17,821 bases of DNA from Peptococcaceae bacterium (GCA_031289815.1 JAITOS010000063.1:1-17821); one strand, 5' to 3'; shown: positions 1 to 6,303, counted from the first letter of the stretch. The notes: generated by a model from the letters alone, not told the origin. A program made the numbers and translations.

Positions 1-3000
1 TAATATCGCGGTGTCGATGTCGTCGTCAACGCTGATGAGGATGGGGGCGTTTTCCTGATAGGCCAGGGGCGCGACGGCGAGAGCGTCGATGAGGTGGTCG
101 CTGCCGCCGGGGGCGAGGATGACGGTGTGGGCGCTCGTCCAGCCTTGTTTAGAGATGGCGAGAGCGGTGAGGAGGCGGTTCTGGCCGTAGATGTAGGTGA
201 GGTCGGTCTTGGTGATCTCACGCTGTACCGGCGCTTGGCTCAGGGGGACGTCGCTGGGAGCGGTGTCGATGGTGGTCAGGACGTCTTGGTCGTCCGTTTC
301 TTCGGTTTCGGGTTCAGGTGTGACAGCGGGAATGGTCGGGGTGGGCGCAGGTGTGCTTGCACCGCCGCCGCTGGATGAGCTGTAGGAGTAGTCGTTGCCG
401 TCGCCGCTGTTGGATGAACCGTTATTTGTGTTGTCCTTGGCGGTGTCTTTGTCGAGGTCTTCATCGTCGGGGTCATCTCCGTTGGGGTCATCCCCGTTGG
501 GGTCGTCTCCGTTGGGGTCGTCTCCGTCGGGGTCATCTCCGTCGGGGTCATCTCCGTTGGGGTCATCTCCGTCAGGGTCATCTCCGTTGGGGTCGTCTCC
601 GTCGGGGTCGTCCCCGTTGGGGTTCTCCGGCGCGAGCAGGGCGTTCCTTGCCGCTGTGATCGCCGCCGTGCGGGAATTTACCATTGCCTGCGTGACGGTC
701 AGCGTTTCGTTGTTGGCGATGAGGTAGCTTCCGGCCTCAACGGATTTTGCCAGCGCGTTATATGACGCTGCCGTGTAGTTGTCGGCGTCAGCATTGGCAT
801 CAGCGTCAGCGATGGCGGCGGTCAGCGTTGTGACGTCGGCGGCAACCGCCGATTCGCCCGAGGCGTCGATGCCGCTCCAGTCAATGCGGAGCCTCGCGAG
901 CTGGGTTCCGGAACCGGGGCTTATCGCATCCATGACCGGCACGAACACCTCTACGATGACATCGTCCGTGTCGCCGATGGTGACGGGGATTCCGAGTTCG
1001 CGCGGATACCGGGTTCCTGCCGCCGGGCCGTAGGCGTCTGTTACTCCGTCATATACGGCGTATATCGTCGCGTTTATTTTATCCCAACGGTCTATATATC
1101 CTTCCCCGTCATAGTACAAGCTCGTGACTTTGGCGAGGGATTGCAAATACCCACTGAATCCTAACGTACTCAGCGGCCCGAAGTACAGCCGCAGTTCGGC
1201 GTTGCCGTTGCCGTCAACTACGATTTTGCTCTGCGCGTGGTCGATAGCGGCATTGCCCATTGAATTTTGGTTCGGATTGCTGTAATTGAGCAATTGCGTC
1301 TTGCCCGCGAGAGAGACTTCACCGACGAGCCGCAGTTTCAGCGCGGTCGCGCCGATCAGGGCGTCGGTGGCCGCCGTGAGGGAGACCGATTGGGCGTCGA
1401 TTTGTCCCTGGGTCAGCCCCGCCGTTTGCAGCGCGGCTTCGGCTGCCGTTACCGCCGCGGTCAGCGCGGCGTAGGCGTTGGGTTCATAGCTTGCCGCCGT
1501 TGCGGAAAGCTGTTTGGCTTCGTAGATCGCCGTTTCCAGCGCTCCGGTGTCAACGGTTGTGCCGGCGGATTGCGGGACAAGGTTGTCGATGGCGGCGTTC
1601 AGGGCCGCTACTTGCGCGTCTACTTCGTCCTGCGTGGCGTCGCCGTCATGGAACACCGTTTCGGCGGCGGCGATGGCGGTTTGCAGGGTGTCGTAGCTCG
1701 CTTCGGTGTAGTCGTCAGCGGTATAGGCCGCCGCGTCTGTGAGCTTCGTCTCCAGCGCGTTTTTGTTGACGGTCTCCGGTTCCGTCGCCGCTTGCGCGGT
1801 CTCTATCGCGACACGCAAGGCGTCACGTGCAGCGAGGATAGCGGCGTCGGTCTGCGGGTCGGCGTCATAGGCGGCTTGCGCCGTTGCGATTGCGGGCGTG
1901 AGGATTGTTTTACCCGCATCAGAAAGCGTATTAAGCAACGTCCGCGCTTGCTCAATATTCACGCCTATTACGGTTTTGTCATAGCTCGCGTAGGGGTTTG
2001 ATCCGTCATACTCGGTAACGGACGTAAAGAATACGCGGGCATTCTGCGTACCTGAACCGTCGCCGGGAGTACCACCGCCAAGCGCGTCCATAATCGGAAC
2101 GATGACATTTATTAAGTAGCCGCCGTCATTTTCTATATCATTCAAAGGTATAGCAATTCGCTTGGGGTAGGTCAGACCAAGGTCTGCTGCCATACCACCA
2201 TCACCGGGCGGCGTGTTTATTTCTTCCGCTGTGTAGTAGGATAAAACTTCGGCGGGAGTTTTAGTTCCGCTTGAGCCGCCGTCAAAATATGACAACTGGC
2301 TTAAATAGCCCATCCAACCAAGTGCAAGCAAAGGCTGCATTTCCAAGTATAATGTCTTTTTGTTGTCTGCAACGTTGACATATACGATGTTGCCATTCGC
2401 TACCGTACTGTTAGCCATCGAAGGGATGTTGCCACCAGCGTGCATAATTTTTACTATTGCGCGATAGAGTCCATCTTGACTCAAAACCTGTTGAATATCC
2501 TGCACGAGAGGAGCTTCTTCTACGAACAAATAGGTGCCGTTTACTGCATTTCCTTGAGGAACGCTTATCACGACAGTGTGATTTGTAGCGTTAAGTGTAA
2601 TACGCCCTCGATCCTGCAAGTCAGTACGATTGTAATTTTGATTATAATTGTAGTAATTGGTGACTAAGAGTTTGTCCATATCCCAATTTTCGGGTATCGG
2701 GAATGTCAACGTAATAGGTTCTAAAAGTGTAACTGCGTTTCCATCAGAAGTTAGTGAAACGGAGTAGCATATATATTTGCCTGTGTCCGCTGAGTAGGAG
2801 ACATTAACGCCAAAACTACGTTCAGAAGCATAAAGCATTGTTTCTTCATATTTTGTAAACTGTTGCGCGGCAAATACGCTATCACTCGGAAAGGCATTTG
2901 AGCGATAATTTAGCGTTACATCACTACTCTGTTGCACTTCATCCGTTATAGGGAGAGGGGTAAGATAAAGATACCCGTAATACCATGTATTAGCTTCTTT

Positions 3001-4185
3001 GTATTTCTCAGATAAAACTCGAATCGGAATACCAAACGCTATATTTTCATATGTTAAAACAATCGTATTATCGGTAATAGGTACATCTTCATATGATGTT
3101 CCTACGTGCTCGGAGTTATAATTAAGGACAGTATAATCAGTCGGTTTTGTTCGCGAAACAGCGCTTTGGAATTTCGCAATAGGCATATCCTCGTTATCAC
3201 CGTCCGAAGATAGCGTAAATGTTGCATTTATCCGTCCATCTTCCGCACGGTTAATGGTTACAGTATTCTCAAAAATACTAAGAGGATGTGACCCAGTATT
3301 CTTGGCAAAATAGGTAGTAAATGCGGTGGGGGCTCGTAGTACATAGTCTACAAAAGTAAATCCCATATTGCTGAATTCTGTGATGTTCTCCGGTAATGCA
3401 GTAGCCGATACAAAGTCAAAATATATAAAGAATGTACGCGGTGCGGGCCACGTTATTGACGTTGTATTTTCCATTAGTTCACGTGAGTATCCTCTCACAA
3501 CTAATGGTTTATTGAAATCCGTGTCTTTATCTATCTTCAAATTTATATATCCAACATCAAGCGCAATATCAGCTTCGGTTGTTCCGAGTTTATTTGAAAA
3601 ATATGGGTATTGCAAATAATACATATTATAGTCAGCTGAAAACATCGTGCTTTCATCCCAAGGGGGATTGCTGTTCCTGGAAGGGGTGAAAATTTTTGGT
3701 TGTTCCTTTATATAATCAGGCAAATTAAAATCGCCCGCCGGAGCGAAACGAACTGGTGCGACATCAGAACTGCTACCCAAAAAGCTGACATAACTAGTAT
3801 TGGCTACCACCTGGAATTCATCAAGTTTCTTTGGGTCAACTACTTGTATAATATCATAGAGGCTCTGAGATTCGTACCGCAATGTTATCTCATAGCCGCT
3901 GGAATCAGCGCTTATTAAGGCACGGCTATTGATACTAATTACTTGCGCAGAAGTCGTCTTGCTACTTTTGGGATCATCTAGATAATCTCCGCTATAAAAG
4001 TCAAGTGGAACAGAATAAAGACCTTCTGATAAGTTCGCTCCGAGATTACCACCATCTTCGCTTTCTGCTCTTGCAGATATGGGCATTGTGGTAAAAATCA
4101 TAAGCGCCGCCATAAAAAAAGCGAAAATGCGAGCAATCAATGCTCGATTACTTTCTTGCACTTTCGCAACATTTGCATATTTCAT
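1..4185 (-). CDS. Large secreted cell-wall protein with NEAT-like, FIVAR-like and CWB2 modules (C-terminus cut by window edge)
   Basis: The frame is open from an ATG at 4185 to base 1, giving 1395 visible residues without a stop; both ends and several internal points were checked in frame. Residues 1-41 look like a signal peptide with an Ala-Arg-Ala cleavage site. Residues about 42-560 are beta-rich and of unknown family. NEAT-like domains lie at about 571-719 and 953-1105; each has a Ser-Met pair near its start (589-590, 975-976), a GYL motif and a VPxMDA motif. FIVAR-like helical segments lie at about 736-796, 805-872, 877-949 and 1114-1185. An Asp-Pro-Gly repeat (about 1186-1240), a Ser/Gly/Pro linker and the start of a CWB2 repeat (GQNRLLTALAISKQGW, then ALAVAPLAYQENAPILIS) follow. 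NEAT proteins usually take part in heme capture and CWB2 repeats bind wall polymers; the role here is inferred. AGGAGTGA lies upstream with a longish spacing. It is the second gene of its unit. Confidence 0.85.
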   Translation of the reverse strand, partial: MKYANVAKVQESNRALIARIFAFFMAALMIFTTMPISARAESEDGGNLGANLSEGLYSVPLDFYSGDYLDDPKSSKTTSAQVISINSRALISADSSGYEITLRYESQSLYDIIQVVDPKKLDEFQVVANTSYVSFLGSSSDVAPVRFAPAGDFNLPDYIKEQPKIFTPSRNSNPPWDESTMFSADYNMYYLQYPYFSNKLGTTEADIALDVGYINLKIDKDTDFNKPLVVRGYSRELMENTTSITWPAPRTFFIYFDFVSATALPENITEFSNMGFTFVDYVLRAPTAFTTYFAKNTGSHPLSIFENTVTINRAEDGRINATFTLSSDGDNEDMPIAKFQSAVSRTKPTDYTVLNYNSEHVGTSYEDVPITDNTIVLTYENIAFGIPIRVLSEKYKEANTWYYGYLYLTPLPITDEVQQSSDVTLNYRSNAFPSDSVFAAQQFTKYEETMLYASERSFGVNVSYSADTGKYICYSVSLTSDGNAVTLLEPITLTFPIPENWDMDKLLVTNYYNYNQNYNRTDLQDRGRITLNATNHTVVISVPQGNAVNGTYLFVEEAPLVQDIQQVLSQDGLYRAIVKIMHAGGNIPSMANSTVANGNIVYVNVADNKKTLYLEMQPLLALGWMGYLSQLSYFDGGSSGTKTPAEVLSYYTAEEINTPPGDGGMAADLGLTYPKRIAIPLNDIENDGGYLINVIVPIMDALGGGTPGDGSGTQNARVFFTSVTEYDGSNPYASYDKTVIGVNIEQARTLLNTLSDAGKTILTPAIATAQAAYDADPQTDAAILAARDALRVAIETAQAATEPETVNKNALETKLTDAAAYTADDYTEASYDTLQTAIAAAETVFHDGDATQDEVDAQVAALNAAIDNLVPQSAGTTVDTGALETAIYEAKQLSATAASYEPNAYAALTAAVTAAEAALQTAGLTQGQIDAQSVSLTAATDALIGATALKLRLVGEVSLAGKTQLLNYSNPNQNSMGNAAIDHAQSKIVVDGNGNAELRLYFGPLSTLGFSGYLQSLAKVTSLYYDGEGYIDRWDKINATIYAVYDGVTDAYGPAAGTRYPRELGIPVTIGDTDDVIVEVFVPVMDAISPGSGTQLARLRIDWSGIDASGESAVAADVTTLTAAIADADANADADNYTAASYNALAKSVEAGSYLIANNETLTVTQAMVNSRTAAITAARNALLAPENPNGDDPDGDDPNGDDPDGDDPNGDDPDGDDPDGDDPNGDDPNGDDPNGDDPDDEDLDKDTAKDNTNNGSSNSGDGNDYSYSSSSGGGASTPAPTPTIPAVTPEPETEETDDQDVLTTIDTAPSDVPLSQAPVQREITKTDLTYIYGQNRLLTALAISKQGWTSAHTVILAPGGSDHLIDALAVAPLAYQENAPILISVDDDIDTAIL
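465..629 (-). repeat. Eleven tandem 15-bp units encoding a GDDPN/GDDPD repeat
   Basis: Eleven consecutive 15-bp units of the form CGTYGGGGTCRTCYC (plus-strand reading) lie inside the surface-protein gene. In the coding direction they give five-residue units alternating Asn and Asp after proline. Units differ by single bases, some of them silent, so the array is not a fresh perfect duplication. It separates the ligand-binding part from the wall anchor and is probably an extended, strongly acidic spacer, possibly cation-binding. Slippage in multiples of 15 bp would change length without breaking the frame. Confidence 0.9.
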
Positions 4186-4225
4186 AGTAATATAGTCACT
4201 CCTACCTTATTTTTAATTATCGCGG

Positions 4226-4273
4226 AAACAAGGCGAAGGTCTTTCACTATGCGGAAGTCCCCCCGCCTTGTTT
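4226..4273. promoter_or_regulatory. Inverted repeat in the gap between the two surface-protein genes
   Basis: AAACAAGGCG at 4226-4235 is matched by its exact complement CGCCTTGTTT at 4264-4273, a 10-bp stem with a 28-nt loop. It fills the middle of the 144-bp gap between the small secreted protein gene and the large wall-protein gene. No thymine run follows on either strand, so it does not look like an ordinary terminator. It may be an RNA processing or stabilising structure that sets unequal expression of the two genes; that is inference. Confidence 0.5.
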
Positions 4274-4329
4274 GTGTCATAAACCTGTGCGGTCAGCCAT
4301 CAATTGCTTTCCTGCTGTGTTATTCCTGC

Positions 4330-4800
4330 TTACGGTAAATAGTCCAGTTTCAAGATAACGCTAGTAGTATGATCTTCCGGGGTTTGCCCATTTGTAGCGA
4401 AGTTGACCTGAATCGCCGAACTAAGCGCGTCTGCCGGAATTGTAGCGATTGATTCCCCAGTACTAGAGTCAAGATCTGCTATCAAGTCAATTGTAGTGAA
4501 TGTTCCTAATGCAGTTGTGTAGGTAACAGTAAGATAACTGATATAGGTCGTCTGCCCATAGATGGTCTCGCTCTGGAGGTCAAGAGTTACGGTGCCATCC
4601 GAGTTGATGATATAATCATAAATCAAGTTTTGTCCATGCGGTGCGGGATTTCCGGTAGTTATCGAGTAGAAGTAAATTCCATTTGAATTTGTGTACGTGC
4701 CAGGACTTGCCGCATACGCGGATACTGCCATTACGCTGAACACCATTGCCAGCGCGAGTACGAGCGTGAGAATTTTCTTGCTTGTGAATACCTTCGTCAT
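4330..4800 (-). CDS. Small secreted protein of unknown function, upstream partner of the NEAT-like wall protein
   Basis: 156 residues. The ATG at 4800 is chosen because AAAGGGG lies about 10 nt upstream and a classic signal peptide follows at once (Lys-rich start, then LTLVLALAMVFSVMAVSAYA, with Ala-Tyr-Ala cleavage near residue 28); an in-frame ATG 31 codons upstream would bury that signal. The mature part of about 125 residues is beta-rich, Thr/Ser-rich and cysteine-free, with no anchor, so it is probably released or held by a partner. Two stretches, DGTVTLDLQSETIYGQTTYI and the terminal TTSVILKLDYLP, resemble the strand pattern of NEAT domains, but I cannot assign the family. It is the first gene after the 5200-5228 promoter and probably co-transcribed with the wall protein 144 bp downstream. 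Confidence 0.8.
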   Translation of the reverse strand: MTKVFTSKKILTLVLALAMVFSVMAVSAYAASPGTYTNSNGIYFYSITTGNPAPHGQNLIYDYIINSDGTVTLDLQSETIYGQTTYISYLTVTYTTALGTFTTIDLIADLDSSTGESIATIPADALSSAIQVNFATNGQTPEDHTTSVILKLDYLP

Positions 4801-5193
4801 AATATTCGATCCCCTTTCTTTCCGGGGTTTACCCGGCAGCCGGACTTTGCCGACCCTAAAATTATTGGTTGCTTGCGTCGCTATGGTTCTCATCCCCGCG
4901 CCATCCTGAACCCGCGCGGCAGCCTGCGCACGGAAGTAAGGCGTGGGGACGGCGGAACGCTTCCGCCTCTGTGTCAGTACACATATTTACTGTGTCCGCG
5001 CCTCCTTCCTTTCCGGGTGTTCCCGGAATTACTTTGTGTATTTTAGTATATACAAGCCCGGATCGGCGGCGACCGCTGAGCGGACGAGTAGCCTGGATTG
5101 CTCCGTGCGCAACTGGAATGATCAGTCACCTGACCAAGGGCTACCCCTTGGTCTCTGTTTGTTACTACTAACTATTTTTAGTTACCACTAACT
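4801..5193 (-). promoter_or_regulatory. Long structured 5' leader of the surface-protein unit
   Basis: From the predicted start of transcription near 5193 to the ATG at 4800 there is a leader of about 390 nt without a convincing gene. It is GC-rich and holds several hairpins: a perfect 9-bp stem with 4-nt loop at 5132-5153, a 5-bp stem at 5013-5026, a 7-bp stem with 3-nt loop at 4951-4967, a 6-bp stem at 4896-4919 and a 5-bp stem at 4822-4836. The 5013-5026 and 4822-4836 hairpins are both CCGGG/CCCGG and both run directly into a purine-rich Shine-Dalgarno-like stretch. Length and structure suggest a regulatory RNA, but I recognise no riboswitch class. Confidence 0.5.
5161..5192. promoter_or_regulatory. 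Two tandem 12-bp palindromic operators
   Basis: GTTACTACTAAC (5161-5172) and GTTACCACTAAC (5181-5192) differ at one base and start 20 bp apart, about two helical turns. Each is a GTTA-N4-TAAC inverted repeat. They cover roughly +1 to +33 of the promoter whose -10 box is at 5200-5205, the usual position for a repressor site. The half-sites recall the GTTAG/CTAAC arms of DtxR/IdeR iron-regulator boxes, but the spacing differs by one base, so the regulator is unassigned. Confidence 0.6.
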
Positions 5194-5199
5194 TCCTTT

Positions 5200-5228
5200 A
5201 GCATACTCCTTTATAAAACCCGTGTCAA
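5200..5228 (-). promoter_or_regulatory. Sigma-A-type promoter of the surface-protein unit
   Basis: On the minus strand a perfect -35 box TTGACA (5223-5228) is followed after exactly 17 nt by TATGCT (5200-5205), four of six matches to the -10 consensus. Transcription would start near 5193, immediately before the paired operators, and run through the long leader into the gene at 4800. Confidence 0.7.
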
Positions 5229-5302
5229 TACTTTATTTACCTTTTTTACTGGCTTTTTAGAATGATCCTATACGCCCAAATAAAAGGCCCCGCGTTTTTG
5301 GA

Positions 5303-5329
5303 ACTTTTAGCCATTGGCAAGCATACGCT
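5303..5329 (+). promoter_or_regulatory. Possible sigma-K-type promoter for the 32-aa gene
   Basis: AC at 5303-5304 is followed after 17 nt by CATACGCT (5322-5329), matching the AC-N17-CATAnnnT pattern of mother-cell sigma-K promoters. The predicted start is about 40 nt before the ATG at 5377. The pattern is short and can arise by chance; a matching element precedes the oppositely oriented mini-gene cluster, which raises confidence somewhat. No better vegetative promoter is visible here. Confidence 0.35.
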
Positions 5330-5376
5330 GTTATCAGGATATACCAATGGATTGACAGAGTGAAGGAGGTTCTCTT

Positions 5377-5475
5377 ATGCGATTTCTTTTGGGCTGGCCT
5401 TTCCTCGGCTTCGGCCTGGGTCTGGGTTTCGGTTTAGGTTCCCCCCGGCGGGGATGGCGCCGTAGATTTTGGTAG
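5377..5475 (+). CDS. 32-aa glycine-rich peptide with arginine-rich tail
   Basis: GAAGGAGG sits 7 nt before the ATG, an excellent ribosome binding site, and a strong terminator follows 26 bp after the stop, so this very short frame is very likely a gene. It begins MRFLLGWPFLGFGLGLGFGL, an alternating Gly/Phe/Leu core of about 20 residues that could form a GxG-packed membrane helix or a beta-like aggregate, and ends GSPRRGWRRRFW with five arginines. It has no cysteine. I recognise no family. It is the only plus-strand gene I support and faces the YjcZ-like cluster; small Gly-rich basic proteins are frequent among spore-coat and spore-membrane components, so a sporulation role is inferred. Confidence 0.75.
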   Translation: MRFLLGWPFLGFGLGLGFGLGSPRRGWRRRFW

Positions 5476-5501
5476 TGAAAGCATTCTATTCCGGCAAAAG
5501 G

Positions 5502-5550
5502 TACTCTGGATAAAAACTGAAGCTCAGTTCACATCCAGAGTATTTTTTTG
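5502..5550 (+). terminator. Rho-independent terminator of the 32-aa gene
   Basis: TACTCTGGAT (5502-5511) pairs perfectly with ATCCAGAGTA (5533-5542); an inner ACTGA/TCAGT stem fills the loop, and a run of seven thymines, then G and more thymines follows on the plus strand. Confidence 0.9.
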
Positions 5551-5570
5551 TTTTTACAGCGCGGCAGAAC

Positions 5571-5590
5571 GGACGGCATGATAGCCGTCC
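5571..5590 (-). terminator. Hairpin beyond the YjcZ-like cluster, possible terminator
   Basis: GGACGGC (5571-5577) and GCCGTCC (5584-5590) form a perfect 7-bp stem with a 6-nt loop about 45 bp beyond the last minus-strand mini-gene. No thymine run follows immediately on the minus strand, so termination may be weak or shared with the stronger hairpin at 5502-5542 read in reverse. Confidence 0.4.
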
Positions 5591-5636
5591 GCCCGATGAC
5601 TCTTTTTGTTTGCTTTCAGAAGATGAGAAGCGATGT

Positions 5637-5804
5637 TTAGAAGATTACGCCCAGCGCGATCAGTATAAGAATAGCGATGGCAATGATCCCTACGCCAGTC
5701 CAGCCGATATTTGCGCCGCAGCCGCTGAAGCCGTTAAAACCGCTGACTCCGTTGACTCCGTTAAAACCACCGCCGTTGACCCCGCCGCAACCGAATCCAT
5801 ACAT
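5637..5804 (-). CDS. YjcZ-like small sporulation-associated membrane protein (55 aa)
   Basis: The ATG at 5804 has GGAGG 8 nt upstream; a second ATG at 5800 is in another frame. The N-terminal half (residues 2-34) is an Asn/Gly/Phe-rich low-complexity stretch of GVNG and GFNG units with cysteines at 6 and 29. The C-terminal half (37-55) is a single hydrophobic segment, GVGIIAIAILILIALGVIF, nearly identical to the tail of the 32-aa paralogue at 6043. This Gly-rich head and short helix layout is that of the YjcZ family of tiny proteins often annotated as sporulation proteins. It is the last and longest of three tandem members. Confidence 0.85.
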   Translation of the reverse strand: MYGFGCGGVNGGGFNGVNGVSGFNGFSGCGANIGWTGVGIIAIAILILIALGVIF

Positions 5805-5852
5805 ATGCTTTTCCTCCTTTCCCAGTCATTGATGACTTTCTCTGATCGTGTT

Positions 5853-5987
5853 TTAGAATACGATCCCCATCGCAATCAGCAGCAGAATGATGATCACTAC
5901 GATGGCGATACCGGCGCCCCATCCGGAGCCAGATCCACAGCCGGAGCCGCACCCGGTTCCGCAGCCCGCATTTGTTTCACATGCCAT
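5853..5987 (-). CDS. YjcZ-like small Cys/Gly-rich membrane protein (44 aa)
   Basis: The ATG at 5987 has AGGAG about 8 nt upstream. The head (residues 1-25) has cysteines at 3, 9, 13 and 17, the last three in a CGTGCGSGC pattern every fourth residue, interleaved with Gly and Ser. The tail (about 26-44) is one hydrophobic helix with the same layout as its neighbours but a different sequence (AIVVIIILLLIAMGIVF). The regular cysteines could cross-link the protein in the spore or bind metal; that is inference. It lies 48 bp before the 55-aa paralogue and 55 bp after the 32-aa one, so the three are probably one operon. Confidence 0.83.
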   Translation of the reverse strand: MACETNAGCGTGCGSGCGSGSGWGAGIAIVVIIILLLIAMGIVF

Positions 5988-6042
5988 ATTGAACACTCCT
6001 TTATATCAATCATTTAAACAAGAAGCCAACCCGGAACCCCGT

Positions 6043-6141
6043 TTAGAAGATGACGCCTAACGCTATCAGAATGAGAATCGCGACCGCAATAATCCCTACG
6101 CCAACTCCCCAACCAGCGCAACAACCACCATAACCGTACAT
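6043..6141 (-). CDS. YjcZ-like small membrane protein (32 aa)
   Basis: The ATG at 6141 has a strong GGAGG 7 nt upstream. The product is a minimal member: MYGYGGCCAGWG, then the hydrophobic GVGIIAVAILILIALGVIF. It has a Cys-Cys pair and one Trp before the helix. The tail differs from that of the 55-aa protein by one residue (Val for Ile), so the two arose by duplication and the heads diverged. Its start lies inside the 52-aa frame that begins at 6254, so translation of the two may be coupled. Small size and composition match the sporulation-associated YjcZ family. Confidence 0.88.
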   Translation of the reverse strand: MYGYGGCCAGWGVGVGIIAVAILILIALGVIF

Positions 6142-6254
6142 GATTGTCCCTCCTTCCTCTTTCTTACGTCTGAAATCATGTTGCAGCAGACAATATCCGA
6201 AGCATTCGCCGAAAGGACTCTGGTGTCGGCGTACAGTTCTTTGACTCGCGCCAT
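6096..6254 (-). CDS. 52-aa ORF overlapping the first YjcZ-like gene
   Basis: AAAGGAGG lies 9 nt before this ATG, a better ribosome binding site than many genes here have, and the frame begins MARVKELYADTRVLSANASD. It has a Cys-Cys pair near residue 24, a basic stretch VRKRKEG, and a hydrophobic end (VMVVVALVGEL) read from the DNA of the next gene in another frame. The 46-bp overlap means ribosomes translating it would end inside the 32-aa gene, as in translational coupling. It may be a real small protein, a leader controlling the cluster, or a gene whose natural end was lost by frameshift. I recognise no family; the good start site is the main support. Confidence 0.45.
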   Translation of the reverse strand: MARVKELYADTRVLSANASDIVCCNMISDVRKRKEGQSCTVMVVVALVGELA

Positions 6255-6303
6255 TTTTGCTGTCCTCCTTTCGTTCTTTGCCGGATGCTGTTCTAATACA
6301 GAA

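Noticed and set aside
276..581. 101-aa minus-strand ORF with TEMTP repeats
   Set aside because: It is an alternative reading frame of the 15-bp repeat in the wall-protein gene and has no ribosome site.
465..629. Short tandem array as a possible CRISPR
   Set aside because: Units are contiguous 15-mers without spacers and code an in-frame peptide repeat.
1267..2001. 244-aa plus-strand ORF
   Set aside because: Antisense to the FIVAR-like region of the continuous minus-strand gene; Arg/Gly-rich shadow with no family features.
4862..4984. 40-aa minus-strand ORF inside the long leader, with GGAGG upstream
   Set aside because: The ribosome site is 16 nt from the ATG, too far, and the composition looks like translated structured RNA. 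Kept only as part of the leader.
4801..5130. Fragments resembling a c-di-GMP-I riboswitch (GCGCACGGAGCAATCC, GACGCAAGC)
   Set aside because: The pieces are about 200 nt apart and the required P2 and P3 stems cannot be drawn between them.
5132..5153. Perfect 9-bp hairpin as a terminator for a plus-strand transcript
   Set aside because: No plus-strand gene ends nearby and the following sequence has only scattered thymines; treated as part of the minus-strand leader.
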